Assembly: GCA_965204545.1 (NCBI GenBank)
Contig: CBDBFA010000003.1
Span: forward strand, 1,612,001-1,676,000
Reading direction: 5' to 3'
Source of the DNA: JAABVD01 sp965204545
GTDB lineage: Bacteria; Verrucomicrobiota; Verrucomicrobiia; Opitutales; UBA2995
DNA length: 64,000 bases
Made by a program: the position numbers and the translations under genes. A model generated the notes under the pieces. It saw only the letters and a list, made by a program, of their open reading frames with translations, was not told the DNA's origin and did no database searches. Of this stretch, positions 8,513 to 17,664 are shown piece by piece (position 1 is the first letter of the stretch; each line of letters begins with the position of its first letter).

Positions 8513-9738
8513 AGATCCTGTACGTGGAACCCTTTTCCGGAGTAGCCGGGGACATGTTTCTGAGCGCTTTGGCCGAACTGGCCGACGCCTACGACACGAT
8601 TGAATCCTTGCCAGGCAAACTACACCTTCCCGATGGAAAAGTGGAGGTCAGGGAGGTGGAAAAAAACGGAATTGTCTGCCGCCAGGTAACTGTCCTGGAC
8701 CTCAATCCTGAAAAATCCCACCACCACGCCCACGACCATGGCCAAGTGGGGGACCACGACCATGGTCACGCCCACAACCATCCACATGGCCGCCACTTGA
8801 GCGATATCGTCCACCTGATCGACCGGGGGCATATCCCGTCCGGGGCCAAGAAAATTGCCAAGGAAATCTTTCAGCTCATCGGCAGGGCGGAATCCACCGT
8901 CCACCACATCCCCTTGGAAAACATCCATTTCCACGAAATCAGCGGGGTGGATTCCATTATCGACATTGTAGGCTGCGCCTTGCTGCTGGACCGCTTGCAA
9001 ATTGAAAAAACCTACTCCGATCCCATTTGCACCGGGTTCGGAATGGTGAATACACGGCACGGGCTCCTTCCCGTCCCGGCTCCGGCCACAGCCCTGCTGC
9101 TGCAAGGAATGCCGGTCTATAAAGGCGAAGAGGAAGGCGAACGGGTCACTCCTACCGGGGCAGCCGTTCTTCGTTACCTCAACCCCTCCTTTTCCATCCC
9201 TGCCCTGCAGTTGCACAAAACCGCCTACGGCCCCGGCCAAAAACAGTTTGCCGGCCCCAATGCCGTGCGACTGTCCCTGGGAAGCGAAGTGAAATCCACC
9301 TCCAAATCATCCCTCTACGTCATCCAAACCGATCTCGATGATTGTCCGCCCGAACTCTTGGGGAAGGCCTTTCAGGCGGGTTTGGCCAATGCCGGCGCCA
9401 TCGACTTCACCCTGGCTCCAGTCACCATGAAGAAGGGCCGGCCCGGTATAAGGCTTTCCTCTCTCGCTACCGAGGGAAACCGGCAAGCCGTCTGCCGGTA
9501 CATTCTGGAGAATACCACCACTATTGGCGTTCGTTATTACCCGGTCCGACGGGAGGAACTCCCCCGGCAGACCGTAGAATTGGAAACCGCATACGGACCC
9601 ATCCGGGCAAAATGCGTCACCACGCCTTCGGGAAAGTCTCGGATCAAAGCCGAGTACGGCGACCTTTTAAGGATTTCAAAGGATAAGGACATACCCCTCA
9701 TCCGCCTCAAGCAGGAGATCGAGGGGAATAAATCCTAA
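8509..9738 (+). CDS. larC: LarC, nickel insertion cyclometallase (single ORF)
   Basis: The 409-residue protein starts with the family signature YVEPFSGVAGDMFLSAL and has a histidine-rich segment at about 71-96 (HHHAHDHG, HDHGHAHNHPHG), a likely nickel store. NIHFHEISGVDSIIDIVG and RHGLLPVPAPATALLL follow. LarC uses CTP to install nickel in the dithio pincer nucleotide. In Lactiplantibacillus the protein is made by a programmed frameshift joining LarC1 and LarC2; here both parts are in one uninterrupted frame. ATG 8509 overlaps the larB stop (ATGA). No LarA-type racemase or epimerase, the usual consumer of the cofactor, is present in the window. Confidence 0.92.
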   Translation: MKILYVEPFSGVAGDMFLSALAELADAYDTIESLPGKLHLPDGKVEVREVEKNGIVCRQVTVLDLNPEKSHHHAHDHGQVGDHDHGHAHNHPHGRHLSDIVHLIDRGHIPSGAKKIAKEIFQLIGRAESTVHHIPLENIHFHEISGVDSIIDIVGCALLLDRLQIEKTYSDPICTGFGMVNTRHGLLPVPAPATALLLQGMPVYKGEEEGERVTPTGAAVLRYLNPSFSIPALQLHKTAYGPGQKQFAGPNAVRLSLGSEVKSTSKSSLYVIQTDLDDCPPELLGKAFQAGLANAGAIDFTLAPVTMKKGRPGIRLSSLATEGNRQAVCRYILENTTTIGVRYYPVRREELPRQTVELETAYGPIRAKCVTTPSGKSRIKAEYGDLLRISKDKDIPLIRLKQEIEGNKS

Positions 9739-9797
9739 CCCGTATGGGAATAAGTTGGATCCTATCCCAGAAATCGGGATTTGAAACTTCATTTCAA

Positions 9798-9868
9798 GTA
9801 GGAGCGGCTTCACGCCGCGATCCCACGAACCAGCCTTCGAAGCAATCGCGGCGTGAAGCCGCTCCTAC
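9798..9868. repeat. REP-like palindrome, perfect 24-bp arms
   Basis: Arms 9798-9821 and 9845-9868 are exact reverse complements with a 23-bp loop; the arm contains GTAGGAGCGGCTTCACGCCG. This is the common REP/BIME form seen in many bacteria. It lies in the 273-bp gap between larC and the convergent SMP-30 gene, where it could act as a transcript-end hairpin for both. A degenerate relative is at 18465-18533. The rest of the gap shows nothing recognisable. Confidence 0.85.
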
Positions 9869-10011
9869 AACTTAAAACCATTACTCTAAAGCCAACCCCA
9901 GAATCTGTTCCCATTCGGTTACCGTAATTTTGGGGGACAGGAATGTCCCCCCTCCTTTTTTAATCCTTTTCATCCTGTTAATCCATGTTCAATTCCTCAT
10001 TCCCTCCCCCT

Positions 10012-10884
10012 TCAGCCGCCGAAGGGAACCGCGGGCAAACCGGTTGCTCCCGGCCGACAGCGGAACAATCCACCGGCATGAGGATAGCGACGGCGGTCTT
10101 CCTCGGTCATATTTTCAGTGGCACTGGTGATGTAGAGATCCTGCAAGTCATCCCCTCCAAACCAGCAAGCCGTCACATTTTTAGCCGGCACCTCGATCGT
10201 ATCCACTATCTCATCCCGCTCCGGATCATAACACACAACCGAGCAACCCTGCCACAATCCGATCCATAACCGGCCCCGGTCGTCCATGGTCATGCCATCG
10301 AAAGCGCCTTCACTGCGATCCAGCGGCTTGGAAATCAGGACTCTGCCATCCCCGATGGCGCCTGTTTCGACCTGGTAGGGAAACTCCATTACGTTGTTCT
10401 TGTGCGTATCGATGTAGTACATGCGGGTTTCATCCAGGCTCCAGGCTATTCCGTTGGAGCATCCTATTCCGGTCAGCATTTCATGGCACTGGAAATCGGT
10501 GTCCAGGCGATAGAGACTTCCCTTCCCCACTCCATCGACTTGGGCCATTGTGCCAGCCCAAAACCGCCCTCGAGGATCGCACTTCCCGTCGTTGAAACGA
10601 CCGGCCATGACTTCCGCCGGGGGGTTTGGCAAAGGGGTCATCTTTTCCGTTTTCGGATCGAACAATGCAAATCCATTGTCCAGCGCCAATACCAACCCTC
10701 CCGAAGCCCTGGGAACTACCGTGCCTATTTGATGGGACAGGGCCGCCGTCAGCCGCTCATCGGTTCCCGGCAGGAAAGTATGCAACTTGCCCGCAGGTAT
10801 ATCTACCCAATAGAGTCGATCTTTCCACCAAATGGGGCCTTCCCCCGTTTCCGCCTGGGCGTCCCAAATCAGTTCTAATTTCAT
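10012..10884 (-). CDS. SMP-30/gluconolactonase/LRE family protein
   Basis: This 290-residue protein is a six-bladed beta-propeller of the regucalcin/gluconolactonase family. The expected metal ligands are present: Glu in GEGPIW near residue 15, Asn in GRFNDGKCDP near 103, Asn in GCSNGIAWS near 143, and Asp in GAFDGMTMDD near 195. Family members hydrolyse sugar lactones (glucono-, xylono-, arabinono-lactone) in the cytoplasm or periplasm; no signal peptide is seen. Start ATG 10884 is immediately followed by LELIWDAQAETGEGP, the normal N-terminus. It converges on larC and is 71 bp downstream of the membrane-protein gene on the same strand. Substrate unknown. Confidence 0.88.
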   Translation of the reverse strand: MKLELIWDAQAETGEGPIWWKDRLYWVDIPAGKLHTFLPGTDERLTAALSHQIGTVVPRASGGLVLALDNGFALFDPKTEKMTPLPNPPAEVMAGRFNDGKCDPRGRFWAGTMAQVDGVGKGSLYRLDTDFQCHEMLTGIGCSNGIAWSLDETRMYYIDTHKNNVMEFPYQVETGAIGDGRVLISKPLDRSEGAFDGMTMDDRGRLWIGLWQGCSVVCYDPERDEIVDTIEVPAKNVTACWFGGDDLQDLYITSATENMTEEDRRRYPHAGGLFRCRPGATGLPAVPFGG

Positions 10885-10955
10885 TCCGGAAAACTTAGAT
10901 CATCCCTTCCCGACAGCTCAAGGGCGGATTGCCTCGCCCGTTATCAGAGGGCGGC

Positions 10956-11987
10956 TCAACCTTGCTCGGGTTCGGTAGCAACCGGGTCCCAAATATCCGG
11001 CGCAGGGGTTTTTCCGGTTTCGCGTTCGAGAAAATCGAGAAAAAATTCCTGTTCGGTTTGCTGGGTTTCCTGCAACCTGGCCATGAGTTTTTCTTCCTGG
11101 CGCGGGAGCAGGGTCAGCAGGTTCATTTTCCAAAATCCATCTTGCCGAATAAATTCAAGTCGCTCATCGGGGATCACGCTGTTGACGATGATGTCCGCCA
11201 TGGCCTGATTGCCCCCAGGCAGCAGATCCACGAAATCGATGCGCACGTCGGGTTTATCGCCCACGTAGAACCATCCCTGATTCACTGCCTGTATGATAAG
11301 ATTTTTCTGGGTGATTTCGGCGATATCCCGAGGATTCCTGATATGCCTCAAGGCCAGGACCTGGAAGCGATCGATGGGTTTGAGCTTTTCCAATACTTCC
11401 CTGTCCGCCGTCAGAGCCAAGTCCTTGAGGTCGGAAAAATAGCTCCAGGTCCGCTCATCGGCAAGCTGGAGAACCGTTTCGGCATCCCGCCTCTTCAAGG
11501 CCCGCATTAGCGTGTAGAAGGTTTCTTCGATTTCCTGCTCGGGACCCTTGACTTCGGCTTCGGACGGCGTTGTTGGCTCTTCCTTTTGCCCTGCCGACTG
11601 AGCCTGAGTCGACTTGGATAATTTCAATGGCTCAACCCGTCGCAATTCCCGTAGCGGATTGGCCTCGATAAATCTATAGACGTAGGAAGCGTCCTGGCGA
11701 AAGGAACGGGGGGCATTCTGAATCGATGTTATCCAGAAACCGGAAACGACCAAGGCGGAAAGGCAAAAGGCCGAAGCGGACACCCAGGGCCTCCGTTCCA
11801 GTTGCAGCCAGACCACTAAAGCCACGACCCAGCCAAAAAGGAAATCGATAACCAGCCGGACGAAAAGAGGCTTGGCATACATCCACCCAGCCTCCTCCAA
11901 GAATGCCAGACCCAATTGTACTTTGGGTATGGAGAGCGCGGCAAAGACAAGCAGGCAGAGCGCACCGGGAATCAACAGTCGTTTCAT
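10956..11987 (-). CDS. Membrane protein with soluble C-terminal domain, unknown
   Basis: The product has 343 residues from ATG 11987; a TTG at 12023 would add 12. Three membrane segments are visible at about 2-22, 40-62 and 70-92, then a linker rich in Lys, Glu, Pro and Thr (about 120-155). A soluble alpha/beta domain of about 170 residues follows, with EETFYTLMRALKRRDAETVLQLADERTWSYF. That domain resembles NTF2-like or SnoaL-like accessory domains in rhythm, but I cannot name it. It ends in a charged tail. The LysM gene lies upstream on the same strand with a 45-bp gap, so the pair is probably one operon. Function unknown; placement suggests an envelope role. Confidence 0.65.
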   Translation of the reverse strand: MKRLLIPGALCLLVFAALSIPKVQLGLAFLEEAGWMYAKPLFVRLVIDFLFGWVVALVVWLQLERRPWVSASAFCLSALVVSGFWITSIQNAPRSFRQDASYVYRFIEANPLRELRRVEPLKLSKSTQAQSAGQKEEPTTPSEAEVKGPEQEIEETFYTLMRALKRRDAETVLQLADERTWSYFSDLKDLALTADREVLEKLKPIDRFQVLALRHIRNPRDIAEITQKNLIIQAVNQGWFYVGDKPDVRIDFVDLLPGGNQAMADIIVNSVIPDERLEFIRQDGFWKMNLLTLLPRQEEKLMARLQETQQTEQEFFLDFLERETGKTPAPDIWDPVATEPEQG

Positions 11988-12032
11988 GGCGAGACGGGGC
12001 GTTGTCCGTAAGGCAAGGCCCAAGGAGGGAAA

Positions 12033-12629
12033 TCAAGGCCTTTCCCCGGGAACGTAAACTTTCTGTCCAATCCGCAAATAACGAGGTTCAATCCCCGGAT
12101 TGGCCCGCATGAGGGAATCAAGACTGATGCCCAATTTGCGTGCAACTTTGCTCAGGGTATCTCCGCTTTCAATGGTGTATTGCATCCTTCCGGAACCATC
12201 CTCAGCGGAGGTTAGCGGGACGGGTTCAGGGCTTGGGGTCGTGGCGGGAATAGGTGAGGAGGAGGCCCCCTGGGCAACCCGATCCTCCATGCCCAACCTG
12301 GCTTCCAGTTCGGCGATTTTAACCGCCTCACTGCCGACCTGGGTACGCACTTCGGCTAGTTGTTCACCCAAGGTTTGCATGTCGCGGCGGGTTTGATCCG
12401 CCGAATTCTGCAAATCGACCAAGTCGGTATACCTTTTTGCCAAGCTCAGAACCTGCTCCTGCAAGCCGACGATATTTTCGCTGTTTCTGGCATTTGCCTC
12501 TTTGACCTCCGACACAGCGTCGAGTTGGGAAGACTTCTTGAAAGCCACAATTCCAAAAATCAAAGCCGCCAAGCCAACAATCAATGCAACGAAGGCAATG
12601 ACCCTGAAATATTTTTCCAACGTATCCAT
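12033..12629 (-). CDS. Membrane-anchored coiled-coil LysM protein
   Basis: The 198-residue protein has one N-terminal membrane segment (about 8-30), a predicted coiled coil (about 35-112, EVKEANARNSENIVGLQEQV to ELEARLGMEDR) and a Pro/Ser/Thr linker. A C-terminal LysM domain (about 150-195) follows: YTIESGDTLSKVARKLGISLDSLMRANPGI and LRIGQKVYVPG. LysM binds the glycan strands of peptidoglycan, so the protein probably spans the periplasm and ties the inner membrane to the wall. No enzymatic domain is present. ATG 12629 gives a natural short cytoplasmic N-terminus. It is followed by the three-helix membrane protein, possibly a partner. Confidence 0.85.
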   Translation of the reverse strand: MDTLEKYFRVIAFVALIVGLAALIFGIVAFKKSSQLDAVSEVKEANARNSENIVGLQEQVLSLAKRYTDLVDLQNSADQTRRDMQTLGEQLAEVRTQVGSEAVKIAELEARLGMEDRVAQGASSSPIPATTPSPEPVPLTSAEDGSGRMQYTIESGDTLSKVARKLGISLDSLMRANPGIEPRYLRIGQKVYVPGERP

Positions 12630-12811
12630 CCGCCCATTAAAGAGATGAATGTTCCCAAATTCAAGCCGGTAAACCGATCAAATGGATGGCAATTCCCATT
12701 AACAGTTCTTTCATTTCCTCGCTCTCTCAACCAATATAAAAGTCCTTCCCAAAAATACCTTACGGAACAGGTCCTTGTTTCACGCGCTCTCGTTGTATAT
12801 TTTTCACGATT

Positions 12812-13288
12812 ATGGCCACGCCTCGGGAACACCCTTACGCCGTTCAAGTACGGTGGACTGGGAATACGGGGGAAGGGACGAGCAGTTACATGGGCTATGA
12901 AAGGAACCACAAAATCAAGGTTGCGGACAAGCCGGTCATCTCTGGTTCATCGGACCCGGTTTTTCGGGGGGACAGGTCTCGCTACAATCCCGAGGAGCTT
13001 CTCGTGGCTTCCTTGTCCGCCTGCCACATGCTCTGGTATCTGCATCTGTGTGCCAGGGCCGGGGTCGTAGTCACAGGCTACCTGGATAAGGCGACAGGAA
13101 CGATGGTTGAGACTGGTGGAGGAGGCGGTCATTTCTCCGAGGTAGTCCTCAGGCCGTCTGTCATCATTGGAGAGAACGGCGATGAGCGGTTGGCCCGGAA
13201 TCTGCATGGGAAAGCCCACAAACTCTGTTTCATTGCTAATTCCGTCAACTTTCCGGTGAGATGCGAACCAAAGGTCGAGGTGGCTTGA
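12812..13288 (+). CDS. OsmC family peroxiredoxin-like protein
   Basis: The 158-residue protein has the two family cysteines at C71 (ASLSACHMLWYL) and C139 (GKAHKLCFIANSV), plus the conserved Arg-Tyr-Asn-Pro-Glu-Glu-Leu-Leu segment before the first cysteine. These form the thiol peroxidase centre of OsmC/Ohr proteins, which reduce organic hydroperoxides. The LCFIANSVNFPV form fits the OsmC/YhfA-like branch more than Ohr. Cytoplasmic, no signal. It is divergent from the LysM gene (182-bp gap) and followed by tRNA-Pro on the other strand. A candidate -35/-10 pair was not convincing. Confidence 0.87.
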   Translation: MATPREHPYAVQVRWTGNTGEGTSSYMGYERNHKIKVADKPVISGSSDPVFRGDRSRYNPEELLVASLSACHMLWYLHLCARAGVVVTGYLDKATGTMVETGGGGGHFSEVVLRPSVIIGENGDERLARNLHGKAHKLCFIANSVNFPVRCEPKVEVA

Positions 13289-13441
13289 AGCCATCAAGGA
13301 TGCTGTTTTTCCAATTGGAGAGGTCGATTTATAACAATCAAAACAGTATCATTTTGTTGGGGCTGATATCGCGTTTATTCGATTCGGCTGTCCCATGGGA
13401 AAGTGCAATAATCAGCGGCAACTCCACAAAACGCAGGGGAA

Positions 13442-13519
13442 TGGTCGGGGTGGGCGGATTTGAACCGCCGACTTCCTGCTCCCAAAGCAGGCGCTCTAGC
13501 CAGACTGAACTACACCCCG
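13442..13519 (-). tRNA. tRNA-Pro (anticodon TGG)
   Basis: On the minus strand the 78-nt sequence folds as a standard cloverleaf. The acceptor is CGGGGTG paired with CACCCCG, the anticodon stem CCTGC/GCAGG encloses TTTGGGA with anticodon TGG, the T arm contains GGTTCAAATCC, and CCA is encoded. Confidence 0.95.
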
Positions 13520-13786
13520 TCCTCAGGAGGGCGTTATGACACGCCGTTCCCTGCTATTGTCAATCGGTTAATTTCCTTGGGTGGAAGTTGAGTGAATCAA
13601 TTTGAAATTGGCGGCGGCAAGGGGGTCGGGGCTGAAATCCCGCATTCCGCTGGGCCCCGTGCACGATTTTCAATCCTGTCTCTCCTGTTCATCCATGTTT
13701 CGATCACGATCAAGATCAAGATAGAGCCTTTGGCGCTTTTGCCCTTCCCTGTCCTGCCGAAACCCTTGGGCGAAGCGGGATGTATC

Positions 13787-13821
13787 CTCTGTGGTGAATT
13801 ATTTTAGGGACATGACACCAG
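13787..13821 (-). repeat. Partial copy of the TAGTGTGG dispersed repeat at a gene start
   Basis: Read on the minus strand, this segment (ACCTGGTGTCATGTCCC then CACCACAGAG) matches the left end of the repeat at 47125 and 32248 in order and spacing, with several substitutions. It covers the possible start codons of the large TPR gene (GTG 13791, GTG 13794, ATG 13812). The upstream gap 13520-13786 holds nothing else recognisable apart from a GATCAAGATCA-type stretch at 13697-13722 that resembles another part of the same repeat. Confidence 0.5.
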
Positions 13822-16679
13822 GTGGCAAATTGCGGTTATTCATCCTGTTGATACTGCTGCTTGCCGGATTAAGGGCAGGGGCCGCTCAGGAGAGCTTGGA
13901 TGGGTTGACCTTTCGGGACGCCTTGCGCATGTGTCTGCTGGCCGCCGGTGAGGGAGATATGGATAAAGCGGCGGTTCTCTTTGATAGTTTGGAGCAAATT
14001 TTCGGGAGTGAGGCGGAATACCTGGAGGAGGATATCCAGAGACATGTGCTTCCCGTCAAAGGGATGGCGGAATTGGCTGCCGGCAAGGTGCCCGAGGCCA
14101 TCGCTACCCTCGAACGGGCCCGGAGACGATTTCCATCCTTATTCAAGGAGAAACCTTCCCTGATCTACAGCCTGGCCCAGGCCTATAAAGGGAATCGGAA
14201 CCTGGAGAAGGCTATTAAGGCGCTGGATGATTATTTGCAGCATGTCTCCGGCACCCTGGAAGCCGGGTTTGCCTATCTGGAGCGGGCCGACCTCTACTTC
14301 CAGGGCGGCCTCCTCGATGAGGGGTTGGAAGGCTTGGAGCAACTTTACCTCTCTACCCTGCCGCGGTCCTTGAAAATGCAGGGGCAGTTAAAAGCGGTCG
14401 AGGCTTGTCTGCAGAATGGCCGAAGGGATCAGGCTACCGAGCTGATCCTCGCAACCGACTGGTCCGTTTCCACCATGCCTGAACTGGCCCAGCTCACTTT
14501 TTCCGCGCTCCGGACCGCTGAACACGCATTGGCAGGGAGGCGTATCGGGGTCGCTCTGAAGCTCTTTCAACTGGTCCCGCCCAAAAAGGTCCTGGTCAAG
14601 GTTCAACGGGAGCGGATCGACGAATTGAAGGAAGGCCTGGCCTACCGAAGGGCTCGCAGGATGGGGATGGACGACACTCCTCGCCAACAATACCTCAACG
14701 AATTGCAGGACCGGCTGGAACAACAGTTGCACGCTCTGGAAGGCGGCGCAGATTATACACCCGACTTCTACTTGAGATATGGACAGTGCCTCATACTTGA
14801 TTCCCAATTCCACAAGGCCTGGTTGGCTTTTGAGTACATCGCCCTGAATGAGGCTTTCTCAGAGGAGGTTCGGGAAGAAGCTCATTACCGCTGGGTGCTC
14901 ACGGCTCATCAAATGGAGGAATGGGAGGAGGCCCTCACCCTTTCTCGAAATTTCGTAAACCGCTACCCCGGCTCCGATCTGGCTCCTCAAGCGCTCTACC
15001 TCATTGCCAGCGCGCATCTGGAACAGAGGCGTTACCGGGAAAGTCATGAGGTTTTAACCGATTTGGTGGACACCTTTCCCGACCACGACCTCTTTCCCCG
15101 CTGGTTGTTTACCCGTGGATTTGTCCAGGTCCTCCTGGAGGACTATCCGTCCGCCCGCAAGGATTTTTCCTCTTATTTGTCGCGATATCCCCAGGGGACC
15201 TTGAGGGTTAATGCGGGTCTCTGGGATGGGTTGACCTACTTTTTCGAAAAGGACTACACCACCTGCGCAGATCTACTGACAACCCTGTCCGGCACTGCTC
15301 AAAGTCATCCTCTGTATCCGGAAATCCGATACCGATTGGCCTCCACTTACTATGCTTGGCGCCGGTATGACGATGCATTAGCGACCATAAACCGCTACCT
15401 CAGCGCATTTCCCCGGCATTTCCGGGTCGGTGAAGCCCGGGTCTTGAAGGGGGACATACTGATGGGAACAGGTGAACTGGAGGAGGCCTTGAATACTTTT
15501 TCGGTCATTTCAGCGGAAATCGGCCACCTCTATTTGTACAGTGTGTTCCAAGCCGGAAAAATCCTACGAGCCCTGCGGGATTACCCAGGTATGGTTTCCC
15601 ACTTCGACGCTTTCCTGCAGAATGAGGAAGCGCCGCGGGCGCGTTTGAGCGAGGCGCTGTATTGGCTGGCCTGGGCCAACCAACAACAAGGCGCATTGGA
15701 CCAGGCCTTTCCCATTTATGAGAGGGCCCTCGCCACTTATGGTGACGATCCTGATTCGGCGGAGATTGAGAGTATCCTCCGGGCATTAAAGGATTTGAAA
15801 GCCGATCAGGCCGGCAGCACCGACCTCCGGAGCCCACTGGCATTAGCGGAGGATTTTTCCTCCTGGATCCTGCGAGAGATCGCCATTGCCCGTCAGAACG
15901 ACCAACTCACCTATTATGCCAGATTGGTCTTGTTTCTTATCGAACACGTGGGGAAGCCCGAAACAACCGAATACTCTTACTTGGCCCTGGCTGAAAGCGT
16001 GCCCCCGGAGAAAATGGATGCGGCGGCTCTCGGCCGCCTGGGATTGGCTCTTCTGAGTGCGGGGGATTTGCGGGCCCGCCCATTTTTCGAACAACTGCTG
16101 GATGGATTCCCCTCCTCTCCTGACCGCTCCATGGCTTTCCTCGGGCTGGCCAGGCTGGATTTCGCGGCGGGGGATTATCCATCGGCCCGGGCATGGCTCC
16201 ATACCTCCAACGAGGAGCTACCCCTCCATCCCCGCATAAGTGAAACCCAACTACTTTTAGGGCAGACGCTTTCCCATATGGAATTATTCGAGGAATCCAT
16301 TTCCGCCTACGAAAAGCTCCTGCGGCTCAAGTCGGCCAGGGGGCGTCCCCACGCCCGGGCGCTGCAGGGTATTGCGGATTCCCACACCCGGTCCGGCGAC
16401 ACGGACAAGGCCATCGCCTACTATCAACGGATTTACAACATGTACCGGGCTTATCCGGACCTGGTGTCCTCGGCCTATTGGAAAAGCGCAAAACTCTTTG
16501 AAGAGGCCGGCCGGCTACCGGAGGCGGCCGCGACGTTGAGGGAAATGTTGTCTCAGGAAGAACTGAAAGTTCTGCCGGAGTGGGGATTGGCCGAAACCCG
16601 CTTGGAACATTTATCAGGCTTGCTCCCCGAAGAATCTGGCGCGCCCCATGCTGAGGAAACGGTAATCCATGAGAACTGA
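13791..16679 (+). CDS. Large exported tetratricopeptide-repeat protein
   Basis: The product has about 962 residues from GTG 13791 (955 from ATG 13812; both starts lie in a dispersed repeat). A signal peptide is visible just after the start (LRLFILLILLLAGLRAGAAQ). The rest is almost entirely helical TPR-like repeats; clear units include AIATLERARRRFPSLFKEKPSLIYSL, ALTLSRNFVNRYPGSDLAPQALYLIAS and SISAYEKLL with AIAYYQRIYNMYRAYPD. The family, TPR proteins next to ExbB/TolQ-like motors, is common in Verrucomicrobiota and Planctomycetota and thought to act as a periplasmic scaffold. It overlaps the next gene by 11 bp and heads an operon with it and an exbB-type gene. Confidence 0.8.
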   Translation: MVNYFRDMTPGGKLRLFILLILLLAGLRAGAAQESLDGLTFRDALRMCLLAAGEGDMDKAAVLFDSLEQIFGSEAEYLEEDIQRHVLPVKGMAELAAGKVPEAIATLERARRRFPSLFKEKPSLIYSLAQAYKGNRNLEKAIKALDDYLQHVSGTLEAGFAYLERADLYFQGGLLDEGLEGLEQLYLSTLPRSLKMQGQLKAVEACLQNGRRDQATELILATDWSVSTMPELAQLTFSALRTAEHALAGRRIGVALKLFQLVPPKKVLVKVQRERIDELKEGLAYRRARRMGMDDTPRQQYLNELQDRLEQQLHALEGGADYTPDFYLRYGQCLILDSQFHKAWLAFEYIALNEAFSEEVREEAHYRWVLTAHQMEEWEEALTLSRNFVNRYPGSDLAPQALYLIASAHLEQRRYRESHEVLTDLVDTFPDHDLFPRWLFTRGFVQVLLEDYPSARKDFSSYLSRYPQGTLRVNAGLWDGLTYFFEKDYTTCADLLTTLSGTAQSHPLYPEIRYRLASTYYAWRRYDDALATINRYLSAFPRHFRVGEARVLKGDILMGTGELEEALNTFSVISAEIGHLYLYSVFQAGKILRALRDYPGMVSHFDAFLQNEEAPRARLSEALYWLAWANQQQGALDQAFPIYERALATYGDDPDSAEIESILRALKDLKADQAGSTDLRSPLALAEDFSSWILREIAIARQNDQLTYYARLVLFLIEHVGKPETTEYSYLALAESVPPEKMDAAALGRLGLALLSAGDLRARPFFEQLLDGFPSSPDRSMAFLGLARLDFAAGDYPSARAWLHTSNEELPLHPRISETQLLLGQTLSHMELFEESISAYEKLLRLKSARGRPHARALQGIADSHTRSGDTDKAIAYYQRIYNMYRAYPDLVSSAYWKSAKLFEEAGRLPEAAATLREMLSQEELKVLPEWGLAETRLEHLSGLLPEESGAPHAEETVIHEN

Positions 16680-17664
16680 CGTCTACGCCGCATCACTAAC
16701 ATTGCTGGGGACTTTGATGATGCCAGGTCCGTCGTCTCTGCTCATGGCTGCCGCCGGAGTGCTCACCAATACCGAGGGGCGTCAATTCGAGGGGGAAATG
16801 ACGGTAGTGGGCGATGCCACCATTCGGCTCGAGGTTGCGGCGGGGGCAGGCGCTGTTTCCTACCTTTTCCGGAAAGACAAGATCCAAACCATTGATTTTT
16901 TCGATGCCGAACGGATTGAAGAGGGATTGGAGGCGCTTTCCCATGGGCGGCATGAAGCCGCAGTGGAGGTTCTGGGAACGGTTCACCGGGAACGCAGTCC
17001 TTTTCTCCGTTTGTATCCTCTGGAGGTTCTGGCGGAACCAAGCTTGACGTTGGGAGAAGCCTATTTTCAGACGGGCCGCTTTGTCGAAGCATTGGGTTTG
17101 GCCGGCACCCTGTTGGCGGTCGATTTTGCCGAGCCCCGGATGCACGCCGAGTCCAACCAACTCATGTTGCGATCCTTTTTCAAACTCGAACGATGGGAGG
17201 AAACCGAAATTTTGGCCAAACGTTGGTGTGAAAATCACGATCCCTCTGAGGATTCGGCCCTGGGTTGGTGGATCCTGGGAGAAGCACACTTGGCCGCGGG
17301 AAATTGGAAGGCAGCGCGGTGGGTAGGCCTCCTCCCCATTACATTCAGCAGCCAGTATCCCAAGCCCTATTTGGAGCAATGCTACCCGGTGGTCATCCAA
17401 TCCTGGCTGTCGGATGGCAATCCTGAGAAGGCGCTCCGGGTCTACCGCGAATTTATGGAACGAAAACTCGTCTGGCCGGAAGAAAAGGCCAACCTTCGGG
17501 CCTCGATGGAGGAGATGCTGGAAGAACGAGATCCGATCCACAACCCAACCACCTCCGTTCCCGCTTTGGAAATTCCCCAAGGCCGACCGGAGAAGGATTT
17601 AAATTTACCTCTGGAATCCGTACGGAAGATAACCGCTAAAACCGAAACCGTCCAAACGCCATGA
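16669..17664 (+). CDS. Exported TPR-like protein of an ExbB operon
   Basis: This 331-residue protein has an N-terminal hydrophobic segment (about 8-30) consistent with a signal peptide. A beta-rich stretch (about 32-78: TEGRQFEGEMTVVGDATIRL, YLFRKDKIQTIDF) resembles the small domains that precede TPRs in related proteins. Helical TPR-like repeats run from about 80 to 290, and the tail is low complexity. No catalytic motif. ATG 16669 overlaps the upstream gene by 11 bp and its stop overlaps exbB in an ATGA, so expression of all three is coupled. Likely periplasmic partner of the ExbB-type protein; function otherwise unknown. Confidence 0.75.
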   Translation: MRTDVYAASLTLLGTLMMPGPSSLLMAAAGVLTNTEGRQFEGEMTVVGDATIRLEVAAGAGAVSYLFRKDKIQTIDFFDAERIEEGLEALSHGRHEAAVEVLGTVHRERSPFLRLYPLEVLAEPSLTLGEAYFQTGRFVEALGLAGTLLAVDFAEPRMHAESNQLMLRSFFKLERWEETEILAKRWCENHDPSEDSALGWWILGEAHLAAGNWKAARWVGLLPITFSSQYPKPYLEQCYPVVIQSWLSDGNPEKALRVYREFMERKLVWPEEKANLRASMEEMLEERDPIHNPTTSVPALEIPQGRPEKDLNLPLESVRKITAKTETVQTP

